NCBI GenBank assembly: GCA_022829145.1
Contig: CM040748.1
Coordinates: 25,180,501 to 25,244,500, forward strand
Source: Albula goreensis
Lineage: Eukaryota > Chordata > Actinopteri > Albuliformes > Albulidae
Reading direction: 5' to 3'
DNA: 64,000 nucleotides
A program made the translations under genes and the position numbers. Positions 1 through 9,866 of this stretch are shown here, piece after piece (the first letter of the stretch is position 1; every line of letters starts with the position of its first letter). Below the pieces are notes generated by a model that was not told the DNA's origin, made no database searches, and saw only the letters and a list, made by a program, of their open reading frames with translations.

Positions 1-1030
1 CTCTTTTAGAAACTGAAGTGGGCAACATATTGGTTCAGGCTTCAAAATACATCCCTATTCTTCTACACTAAAAAACACGGAAGTGCTGTAAGTTCTGTGG
101 GTATGGCAAGTGAATCATTGTCTCGCACAGAGCGGTGGGGGTAGTAATAAGTGTGAGAGAGTGTTTACATAAGTGCAGTGTTTATGCAGACTGTGTGATT
201 GTGGTTTAGTAAAGGCCGTTTGCTACTTTTATTACATTTACAGCTGTTAGGGCATATCTAGACTGACTGCTGGAACACTATAAAACTACCCTGACCACCT
301 CATGGTGTTTTCAGTCTGCATTCAGTCATAAGGAGACATTCTGTATAAATGAAATCTTTGATAAGATTTGTCTGTGAATAATTTTGTGAGAAGAGGCTGT
401 TTAGCTAGCTAGCTCTGAGACAGAATTAGCTTATAATTGAATGTAAATGTGTGCATGTCTGCTTCCAAAGCAGGTGATTTTTGCTCTTTACTTTTACAGT
501 TACACCTGAGAGGGCAGTATTATATATATATGGTGAGAGCCTGTTGCTAAAATGTTTGTGTTGGGTTACATTTGACAATTGAATAAGCTTGTGAAATGAG
601 CACACTTCCAAAGCATTGTATTTTATACTGATAGGTTGCATTTATGTATTTTATGTATTGTCTTTTATACATTGTTTCTTATACATTTATAAAATATAAC
701 TATATTGAGAACTTCAAGCTGGATTCCATGTATTCAGAAACTGTGCAATGAGAGGAATGTATTATTGTGAATAAAGTTTTTTGACTTGCTGTGTTTATAA
801 ATGGTTGAAATATCACCACTTGTTCATCAAATATAGTGGGAGGGGCAGTATTTACTTTTTATTTCTTTACTTTGTACCAGAAATCATTAATTATAGTTAT
901 TGTCTTAATCTGAATTAAAATTTTCACCAAAAGTCATAGATACCACCTGCTGTTGATGTTATGATAAGCGAGATTTTTCCTGTATCTGGCCACAGATACT
1001 TGACTGATTATCTTTCCTGCTCCTGACCAG
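1..1030. other. Upstream non-coding sequence, probably intronic
   Basis: I see no convincing exon here. The sequence is AT-rich. An AATAAA at 770-775 followed by T-rich sequence looks like a poly(A) signal. However, the next exon (1031) is the middle of a PH-like domain, so its gene must start further upstream, and this stretch is most simply an intron of that gene. The alternative is the 3' end of another gene nested here. The right end carries the left arm of a 22-bp inverted repeat (981-1002). Confidence 0.4.
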
Positions 1031-1117
1031 GTGCAGTCGGTCCGTGAGGTTACCAGGAAAGGCAGCAAGCCTTTTGCTTTTGAAATCACCATGAAGAACG
1101 GGAAGACGAAACTGCTT
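1031..1117 (+). CDS. PH-adaptor exon (middle of PH domain)
   Basis: This is an 87-nt exon in phase 0, with acceptor gaccag and donor gtgagg. It encodes 29 residues including KPFAFEI and NGKTKLL, typical of adjacent PH-domain beta strands. If read through the donor it stops within 10 codons. A 22-bp perfect inverted repeat flanks it (981-1002 and 1161-1182). Confidence 0.7.
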
Positions 1118-4100
1118 GTGAGGGCATTAGCAGTGGAAATCTGAGATGCTACTTGACCACCAAGTATCTGTGGCCAGATACATGGGATGCCACGTATCTT
1201 GGGGGCTGGTTGTCTATCATAAGTCAATAAAAGTCACTGAGGTTACATTGCAATGAGCAGGGCTCTGTAAAACACTGATAATTGTCCACAGTGGCAGGTT
1301 TTTCTTGTTTGCTGTCTTCTGTTTGTGCCCTGTACGCACTGTGCCATATACCCAGCAATGATTCATACCTGCCTTTCTTACTGTGCATGCTTGTTTAGGG
1401 TCTACAGAAGTGTGATGAGTAATCCAGTCAATAGTTTTAAGGACATCGAATTAAAGGATCCCATGTCCTGTTTTTAAAGAGTAGGGGTGTTAACCCCAGT
1501 GCCCTGCTCAAATTCCCACAATACTGGCTCTCTACATCTGGCCATCTAATAACTCCTGATATCAAATTTGCTACCTAATCCCTTATATTCCCTACCTGCA
1601 CTGATTCCCCAGGTTGTCACTGAAAATGAGAAATGAGTTCTCAGTTGACCTGCATGGTTTCCAATACAGATGAAAAGAGATAGGAAAGTGTATTTTCCTG
1701 ATGCTCAGTGAATCTCCCTCTGCTTGTGCTAGGCTGCTGAGACACAGGACCTGAGAAACGTCTGGGTCAGCATGCTGTGGAAAGCCATGCAGCTTTCGGG
1801 TCCTGGACGCTCTGATTCGTCCTGTGTCTGGTACCTTTAACATGTTGATTAAATGAGGGACAAAGACGTGAGCACACTGTATTAATGCAGACAGTTAATG
1901 TTCAGATAACGCACACTGTCACAGAATCAGTGCAAGACATTTTGGGTGTTTGTCTATAAAGCAGATAAATGGCAACAAACAATGGATACACCCGAGAACA
2001 AAAACCTTCAACAAACATTTATTTGACATGATTAAATAGTAGAGCTTGACATTACAAACTGCACAATGTGTTTTCCTGGTGCTCTTGAAACAGGCATATC
2101 TGAAGCTTCAAGCTAAATGTGGTGTGGGGTTCAATTAGTAACAGCGTTTATTTGTAAAAGTATATGAATTCTGAAGTTCTGAGTTCATAAAACCTTCATA
2201 AACATTTTCTTATCTGTTCCCTCACATACACAGGTTCAGATCTTATCTGTGGCAAGCGAAAGACACTTTTACTTTTCAGATTTACTGCTTGAAAGGTGCT
2301 TGTTACTGGACTGTTGAATGAATGTGGTTTCCATGGGGACCCATACCTGAAACTGAAATGACAGTGGTACTCCAATTGACCAGCAGCACCATTACACAAG
2401 CAGAGTTGACTCATTTTGTGAAGTTCTGAGGCTGTCTGAGGTACCAGAAAGGAGGTATTTTAGAAAGTAAAAAACAGTGAGTCCCTAGAGTGAGAGTACT
2501 CTCCTGAGATGCAGGGGTGCACAGTTGGGGTGAATGAGTGTGAAGTGCACCTTGTTGGATTAATGCATACTCTATGGGATTAGTAAATACTCTGTAGCTT
2601 TTATGGGTAGAATATGTGTACCCTCTGTGACTTTGGTGAGTGGGAAGAGTGCGCACTCTTTGCCTCAGGTAGGTGATATGAGTGTGCACTTCTGTATCCA
2701 GGGATGATGCAGCAGATCTGAAGCAGAGGGCGGAGGGCAGGCCCCACAGCAGCTCTGACTCAGAAGACACCGAGCACCTCTACTCCACCCCAAAACAGCC
2801 GAACAGCACAGCACCCACAGGGGACCCCCTCGTCTCTGGTAACCCATGTCCCACATCAGTTCAGTTCAGTAATGGAACATTAGAATCCTTTCCATTTGCT
2901 CTCCAGTCACTAGACTCACTGCATATTTTCCATTTCCATCTCATAGAGAATGATTGGCAGACATAAGATTTTACATATCGTCCATTTCTGTAGCTGGATA
3001 CTTGTTGAAAAAAAAGAGTCCACCTCCTATCCTACTATCTTTCAAATTAATTACAGAAGAGGCTCAGAGATATGAACATGACTTGACCAGTGTTTTTTTA
3101 ATCTCTCCATTCCATATCTCTGAGCTTCTTCTGTATGTTTACTTGAACATTTATCCAGGCAAAATGAATTGATTATGATTTAAATGACAGCGTGATGAGG
3201 TTGCACATGTCAAAAGCACGCTCTCTGGTGTTACACACACTCTGAACCTGCTAAATTAAAAAGCACACACTCTGAGATAGCTGAATTAAAATTTTGCTCT
3301 ACCTTAATCAATCAATAGCTGCCTTGGACTTCAGACAGAATATGATGGCAATGGGCTGTATTTTTTTAACTGTAAGTTTAGATTTCAGCGCACTTTTTAA
3401 GAGATGACTCAGACCACTATATATTTTCAAAACCCTGTTCATATGTTTGGAACCTCTGCCATTTAATTTTTCTTTTTCACCACAATGCAATTACTTATGT
3501 GAAAAAATCACAAAACTGAACAATTAGGAAACATTGATCACTTTACTAATTACAGCTAAAATGAAATTGTGAGATAGCTTAAGGGAAAAATTTTAATTTG
3601 ATTCACGTCAGTGTCTGGCGCGAGCAATTATTGTGAATATTTCTCTCGTTTGGCTGCAGTAATGAGCTTGTCCATTGGGGGGCGATGTTGATAAAGGCAA
3701 CCATTTTCAATGACAGACATCAGTGTCCTCACTTTGCCTTTTAACAGAACCACAGACAATTAGCAGTCAGAAAGTGACAATCGCGACTGTAAATCTATGA
3801 GCAAAAACCAATTTTAGAGTGTTCCTGTTTTTAAATCATCTCTGAAAGGAACATCGATTCCACTTTCAGGTCCGACTATCTGAGAATATTTTCCTTTTTA
3901 AATGTTGGAGCAAAATGAATATTCCCATTGCTAATAATGCAACTCAATCTTTAGGTGAAACACATACTCTCCATCCAGGAGAGGATTGGCTGCAGGAGAT
4001 GAGTGTCTACGACACCCCACTGTCCAACAAACAAGAAATGTCCTGGCTGCAGGAGATGGGTATCTATGATATCCCACCATCCAACAAACAAGTCTCTGGA

Positions 4101-7100
4101 AATAGGCCTCCAGGTAGGACAGTGATGCAATCACTGCCCTTCAGCTGTCTGTGGTTATGCAGATTTCAACAGATGTTAATTATTGGGAGCCCTAGGATGA
4201 TGTAATTGTTATGTAGTTCATAGCAGAGTTCAAAGACAGAAGTGAAATCACACTAAATGCTCACAACAGACTGTAATATCTCACCAGAAGAACCAATAGG
4301 AATGTGATTAATGCCCATTGCAGTCTTTTCCTGAGTGGGCGAATCATATCTGTTGTGTGAAGTGGCAGGGGGAGGGCCATTGTTCAAAACCTCTGCATAT
4401 TCCTATTACATATTCACACTCGCATCCCTTATCAGGCCTGTAACTAAGAGCCTGAAAACATCTGTCTCCATTATGGCATACCAGCACCCAACTTTACAGA
4501 TTTTCTTTGCTAATAAGCCAGTGGTCGGGTACTACTCATGACTCATCGTGATCTTGTGTAGGTGGGATTCCAATTTTTATATGACTATTCTTAGCTGGAA
4601 AATTCTCTGGTGGTTATTCTGTAAAAATGTAGACATAGGCAAAATGTTTTGGGCCATGCAAATCCACCTTCAGACAGCTGAGGCCACCAATTGGAAAATT
4701 TCACATAGTTTATGCCAAAAAAGACAGTTTGCCAGAGTTTGTATCAGAGACTGAACATCTGGAGAGCAACACTCATAGACATTGATCTGTGCAAATGCTC
4801 TCACGATCACTGTCCTCTTGTGCATGATGGCCATGGCTCAGAAAAAGGCCTCGTTAATATTCACAAACGAGCCGCCGCACCACTCTGGATCCAAACTGAT
4901 CATTAAGATAGGAAGATTATCCCCCAGCTGCCACCGTCTGTTTTCAGACTTTATATGCTAATGAGTTTGGGTTGTTATTATTTTCTCGCTTCTTTTAAGG
5001 ATGCAAAGACATGCCTGATGGGATCTATGATGTTCCTGCAACTTGCCTGATGAATGTGCCAGAACAAACCCTTGGTAAGTCTGTCAGCAAATATTTTTTG
5101 TGAATGCTTATATTAGCAAACACGTGGAATGCAGAGATGTTTCACTGGGTTTGAGGGTGGTATTTTTTGCATTCCAGTTTTTGTGTGATTTTTTTATGTG
5201 CCGTTGCCATATTTTCCATCTGCTCTTCTTGACAATAAATGTTCCTGTGTGCCATGTGAAGCCAGAAGCTGCAAAAACTGACCTGTGAAAGCAGCGTGTC
5301 CAATTAACAAGTTTTAATTGGCTTTTTACCACCCCCGTACTATAGCTGACAGGAACTTTTTTTACTCAGTGCCTCTTCAGAAGCTGTGAAGTTAATTTTG
5401 CTTTTTAGTCCAATCATGTAACTTCAATGGAGGATGACTCCTCTGGCCTTTGGTGAAGGTGCAGCCAGAACAGATTTAAATTTTAGAGAATAGGGCAGAG
5501 ACATTTTCCACTGCTGTAAACTGAATTATGAGCTGAAACACTCTGAGTTCTGTAAATACTGGAAAGGTGATGTAATATAATTGTCAAGAAAGTGGGTTTG
5601 TATCTCAGGAGTTCTACATTTAATTCTCAGAACACTCATTCTTGTTTGATTCTCATTGATCGTAATAACCATGATAAAGAAGCTAGATTATGGTTTATTC
5701 TTATATTATGCCAGCTTCATGTTCTTTCCTTTTCAGTTTTGTCTAGCTAATTTTCCATCTACCTGAGTAGGCTGTCATTTGCTGGAGGTATTTGTGGAGG
5801 TATTGGAACTAATTAAATGAAAATTTGGTAGCTTATTCATTTTCCAAAATTATATTCTTTAATGCTGTCTTCCAGAAAGTATTCTTCTGCCATGTAATAT
5901 ACTAAGCTATGTCTTTGTCTGACTATGGTATTTTGAATTTTTTATCAGTGGAAAGTGAGAATGAATGTTGGTGGAATGCTTGTGTTTTTGCATCAAAATT
6001 CATAATTGGTAAGGTGTGAATGACTCTTACAAGTGTCTTGCTAAGTGCAGAATGTGCTAAAATGCACAAATGATCCCCAAATGATGTGTCCAGGGCTGTC
6101 CACAGTCCAGTGCATCAGAGATGAGGGTCACTGATGGCATTCACTGCAGACACACTGGCCTTCTCCTTGGAGAGGGCCGTCCCAACGCACAAATATGTGC
6201 TTCAGCAAAGTGTGCCGAGCGCTGCACGTTCAATGGCACAGCCAGCTGAAGCGTGGTGTGGGAGTTCAGTAGTAGAAACTATGGGCTTCAGCTTAATCTA
6301 AAAGTGCTTGTGTAGGTGTCTGAAGACCCCAAAGTTAAAAATAAACCTGTAAGGTCATACAGTTACCATGGAAATGCGGGTAATTAAATTATTTATATTT
6401 CAAGAACAGAGTAATCCTTGGAATGTAAAAATCATAGAGCAGTGATGGAGAACTAATCACAGTGTCTAAAATGTTTTAAGGGGCCACCGTCTGCTAGCTG
6501 CAGATAGCCTTTCATAGCATTTTGATGTTCATTACATTCGATTTTCATTCTACTACAAATAACATGAAGTTATTTAATCATAAAAAGACAGAGTGCACAG
6601 TCAAATGCATGTGATAGTGAAATGGTATAGGCATCAGAGATGTGTCTTACTCTGTTACTACATTGCTACTTTACATCTATTTTACCAGAATGTTCCATTG
6701 AGATTAATCTTTTTTTCAAGGGAGACCTGGTCAAGATGGTAGCAACAAATTCTGAACTCTTCTACATCACTGGTCCCTCAAATTGTTTGGAAAAAATATT
6801 GAGACAGAGGAGACAGGGCAGTATTTTCAAATAAATATAAATTCACTGTTATTGAACACTTGCTGTTCACACTCAGTTGACTCTATTTTGAACTGGCCTT
6901 GAACAAATTGTATTTAATAGTCTGGAAAACAAGATTTTGACTGTATGGGACTTTTAAAGTGGCTTAACCATATAAAATACTAATGCTGTAATTTTGAATG
7001 GAGGTTGTTCCAAGGCCAGGGAGAAAGGGATCAAAGGCTCTGTCAATGTGACATGGATCAAGGTGGCCATGGAGCAGGAGTCCCAGGCAAGCAGTCACAC

Positions 7101-7280
7101 TGAGGAACTGTGTAGCATATGCTTCACAGTGTGCACTCTTACTGACCACAGTGACAAGATCCATGCCTGGGACAAAGTGTCTGGAACAAACCCATGAGCC
7201 CCTAATGTGTGCTTGCTTGCATTTCAGGAACGGCAGCCACTGGTGAGCGGTCACCTGACAGTGTGACTATTGATCTGTAA
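1031..7280 (+). CDS. PH-domain adaptor-like protein with YxxP tyrosine motifs (3' part, six coding exons)
   Basis: Six exons join in phase (1031-1117, 1733-1830, 2702-2838, 3955-4113, 5000-5074, 7228-7280) and encode about 202 residues ending at a TAA; the start is outside the window. The first two exons read as strand and C-terminal helix sequence of a pleckstrin-homology domain: a basic stretch REVTRKGSKPFAFEI, then a helix containing WVSMLW with the usual conserved Trp. After it come a Ser/Asp-rich linker and four tyrosine motifs: HLYSTP, SVYDTP, GIYDIP and GIYDVP. In signalling adaptors YDxP sites are phosphorylated and recruit SH2 proteins such as Crk, so a membrane-recruited scaffold is the inferred role. 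There is no SH2, SH3 or PTB domain in the visible part. It is not obviously a DOK, GAB, SKAP or STAP protein, and I leave it unnamed. All junctions are GT-AG with compatible phases, so the gene model is stronger than the functional label. Confidence 0.75.
1733..1830 (+). CDS. PH-adaptor exon (PH C-terminal helix)
   Basis: This is a 98-nt exon with acceptor gtgctag and donor gtacct. It starts AAETQDLRNVWVSMLWKAMQ, which continues the previous exon as ...KLLAAE and gives the amphipathic C-terminal PH helix with its conserved Trp. It ends in phase 2 (TG), completed to Trp by the next exon. Confidence 0.75.
2702..2838 (+). CDS. PH-adaptor exon (Ser/Asp linker, YSTP motif)
   Basis: This is a 137-nt exon with acceptor tatccag and donor gtaacc. 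It encodes an acidic, serine-rich linker containing SSSDSEDTEHLYSTPKQPN, the first YxxP-type tyrosine. The phases (enters with 1 nt, leaves with 1 nt) fit both neighbours. Confidence 0.75.
3955..4113 (+). CDS. PH-adaptor exon (duplicated YDxP motif)
   Basis: This is a 159-nt exon with acceptor tctttag and donor gtagga. It encodes two tandem 19-residue units, WLQEMSVYDTPLSNKQ-EMS and WLQEMGIYDIPPSNKQ. At DNA level this is a 57-bp tandem duplication (3987-4043 and from 4044). Confidence 0.78.
5000..5074 (+). CDS. PH-adaptor exon (GIYDVP motif)
   Basis: This is a 75-nt exon with acceptor ttttaag and donor gtaagt. It encodes CKDMPDGIYDVPATCLM and onward, the fourth tyrosine motif. It enters with 2 nt and leaves with 1 nt, consistent with the flanking exons. 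Confidence 0.75.
7228..7280 (+). CDS. PH-adaptor last coding exon
   Basis: This is the terminal coding piece, with acceptor atttcag. It encodes TAATGERSPDSVTIDL followed by TAA at 7278-7280. The short C-terminus ends in a hydrophobic residue. VTIDL resembles a class of PDZ-binding tails only loosely, and I do not claim that function. Confidence 0.7.
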
Positions 7281-7713
7281 GACGGGTAAGCTCGCTGCAA
7301 AGAATAAGGATGGTCAAAAAGGGGTTAGATGCCTGTCTGCCATGCCATTTCAGAGAATGGGAATTGACCAGATGCAAAAGGAAAACTGGACTTCTCTCTA
7401 GCAACACAAATAACCACAGACGGCTGTTGATTTGCACTTTAAAATTGGACTTTTTTGGTTTGTGCAACGAACCTCAAAAACTAGGACCAAATATCCAGGA
7501 CCTGATAACCAGAGACTTACTCTAACAGAAGCACATATTTGCATTAAAATGTACAAATAGAAATGCTGTAAATGTTTTGTATTAACCCATTGACAGAGAA
7601 TAGTTGCTTAATTTCACCATTGTGTTTATCCACCTGAGCTCTTCCACAGGGGTTGTCTCTGTTTTGATTATTTGAATAAAGAAGTGTATGTTTGTTTTTA
7701 ATTAAAGAATAAA
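7281..7713 (+). promoter_or_regulatory. 3' UTR and poly(A) signals of the PH-adaptor gene
   Basis: From the TAA at 7278-7280 the sequence is AT-rich and non-coding. Two AATAAA hexamers lie at 7675-7680 and 7708-7713, with T-rich sequence between them, so the transcript probably ends near 7.70-7.73 kb. Confidence 0.6.
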
Positions 7714-9746
7714 ATCATAACCTTTGAATCAAGCTGTGGTAATGACTCACTCCTAGTGCTGTCACACTGTAGGTCTTACGTGTGAGCTGGCTTTCTTCTG
7801 ATATCAGCCTGCAGAAAATATGCTCAAAAATCTTGTTGATTTACCATTACCATTTGTGCTTTCAGTACTTTTAGCCACTTAGTTCTTCTCTCAGGAAGAA
7901 TAGATTAGACGAAGCTTGCTCTATCACCCAAAGGAAACTATTTGACATTGGCATTGTGACAAGTAAAACGCGTCTTTATACCGCGCTTAGTTCTTTTAAA
8001 AGTAATGACGGAGAACACGACCCATTCCGTTTACAGGTTACGTATCATAATCGTGATACTCTCAATGTGGCTAAAAGAGCGATGGCTGTTGCTTGAATTA
8101 AAGTTAAACAATTGACTGAAAGCAGCCTATTGTTTCTACAAACATTGCTAAATAAGTAATAATATTCTCAGCAGGATTTTCCAAACCTTGTACATAAAGT
8201 TCATCCAGGCAATCCTATGGAATACATCTTAAAACATTTTTTTTTCATTTTGTCCATTTTGCAATTTTCACGGGAAAATGTACAAGACACTGCGCAGCAA
8301 GACCTCACATTGCAAGTCTACAGAGTGGGCAGCACTGTGACAATAATTGTCTCATATTGTGTACTTGCCTATGTCACGACTGAACCATAAACCCCTTGGG
8401 GAAATGTGACGGAAATCAGGCTTTTGCTGTTTTCTGTAATAAATCAGTATCGGCTGTCCTTGATACAATGAAGCAAGCAGCGATCCTCAGAATTAAATGA
8501 CACGAAGGAGGGGGGCAATAGGGGTTACTTGTGACGAGGATTTGTGAGTTGGGGTGGGGGTGGGGGTGGACGTTTTTTTGTACCTCAGACCAAAAAGAGA
8601 CACTTTGCAGGAGTGTCGTAGCAGCACCCAGAAACAGCCTGCCGAGCTGCCTGGATGCGGTCCAGTTGGCGGGAGCCAGAGTGTTCCAGAGAGCGGGCGC
8701 TGCTGAGACACACTGTGGAGGTGGGCAGACAGCCGAGCTGCGTCGCGGTAAACAACAGCAAGGTACGACATACCTCCTAAAACAGTTATTTAGCCATATA
8801 TTCAATCGGGCTCTATATAGTCCACTTACAGGTAATTCATGCGCCGAAAAATGTCTGTGTCACTGTGTATTGCAGCGTACTTGTTATGCTAATTCGATTG
8901 TTTTCGACCAATATTACTATCCAGACTGGCAATGCATAATTCTGTAATGAAGTATTACACACGCTGTGCATGAATAGTCAGTGTAATTATTTTGGCTCGC
9001 CGCACTGTATCTGTGGATCTCTGGAAGAGTCAGACATGCGAGACAATTCACTTGGAGCTGCTGCATCTTCGGCAGGTGAGTCTGGACGTTGAGAGGAAAC
9101 GCATTGCTGTTTGGAAACTATTGTGGGGTCTTCCACCAAAACAACACAGTCCGAGAACTTGGATTGTTCCAATGAAAATGATACTGGAGCTAAACGCGCT
9201 GAACCTGAAATAGCCGAAAGACCTATGCAGGTGGACAATTCCATAAAATGAAAGTTTTTCTTTTCCTGGCAGAGCAGTTTAAGGTTTTTCACACAGCGGA
9301 CGCATTCAGGAAGAGATGTACATTTAAAACTGAGTATCTTCCTGGCATCCAACTTTTTGACTTTTATTCTGTCACATCATGAAGTACGGAGACTGGGAGC
9401 TCAGCAACCGATAACGAATCGGCTCAAAGAAAACTACGCATTTTATTTTTATTTCCACCTCTGCATTATAACAGCATACTTGCTTGGAATTCGCTCAGAT
9501 CTTTTGCCAACGTTAACTGGATTGTCATTGTGGAATCTAGTTTTTTTTTCAATCAGCAAGGCACATATTTGAAGTTCACAATTGAAAGATAGCTCCGTTT
9601 TCAATACTGTGCGGAGACGAATGAATTTGCACAGAACTTGAGGTCCAGCGGAATAGAGGAGAATGGAATATCTATTCAACATTTGTGTGAAATTGTCAAA
9701 AAGGATTTAACCTAAAAGCGACGCCTGGAGTGAGTGGCGGACCAGG
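7714..9746. other. Intergenic region and RHBDL3 promoter / 5' UTR
   Basis: This is the sequence between the PH-adaptor poly(A) site and the RHBDL3 start codon. GC and CpG content rise from about 8.5 kb. Two strong unpaired donor sites could end non-coding first exons: CAG|gtgagt at 9076 and AAG|gtacga at about 8762. A T-run followed by caatcag (AG at 9555-9556) could be the acceptor of the exon carrying the start codon. A TATA-like tctatatag lies near 8812. The transcription start cannot be fixed from sequence alone. A G-rich tract at 8551-8569 could form a G-quadruplex. Confidence 0.4.
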
Positions 9747-9866
9747 ATGTCAGAAGGGGCGCGGGACGTGCAGGTACATTCCTCTCCGGCAGTGGCAGCG
9801 AACGCAGAGGGAGATGAGATCGAGGTTTTGGAGAGTACAGATGTCCTTCCCGTGGCCCCAGAGGAC
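9747..9866 (+). CDS. rhbdl3: RHBDL3 coding exon 1
   Basis: This exon has 40 codons from ATG to VAPED and donor gtaagt. It encodes the acidic cytoplasmic N-terminus ([20 protein letters not shown]), matching the human pattern ending in APED. It ends in phase 0. The upstream context ccaggATGt is only a moderate Kozak match. Confidence 0.9.

Larger units (their letters stand above)
1118..7227. other. Introns of the PH-adaptor gene
   Basis: The five introns are 615, 871, 1116, 886 and 2153 nt. Apart from the right arm of the inverted repeat (1161-1182), I see no transposon with recognisable ends, no RNA gene and no extra in-phase exon. Short open frames (for example near 4335-4906 and 6640-6834) lack splice or family support. 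Confidence 0.5.

Noticed and set aside
770..775. AATAAA as the end of an upstream gene
   Set aside because: The next supported exon continues a PH domain begun further upstream, so this hexamer is more simply intronic. It cannot be excluded as the end of a nested gene.
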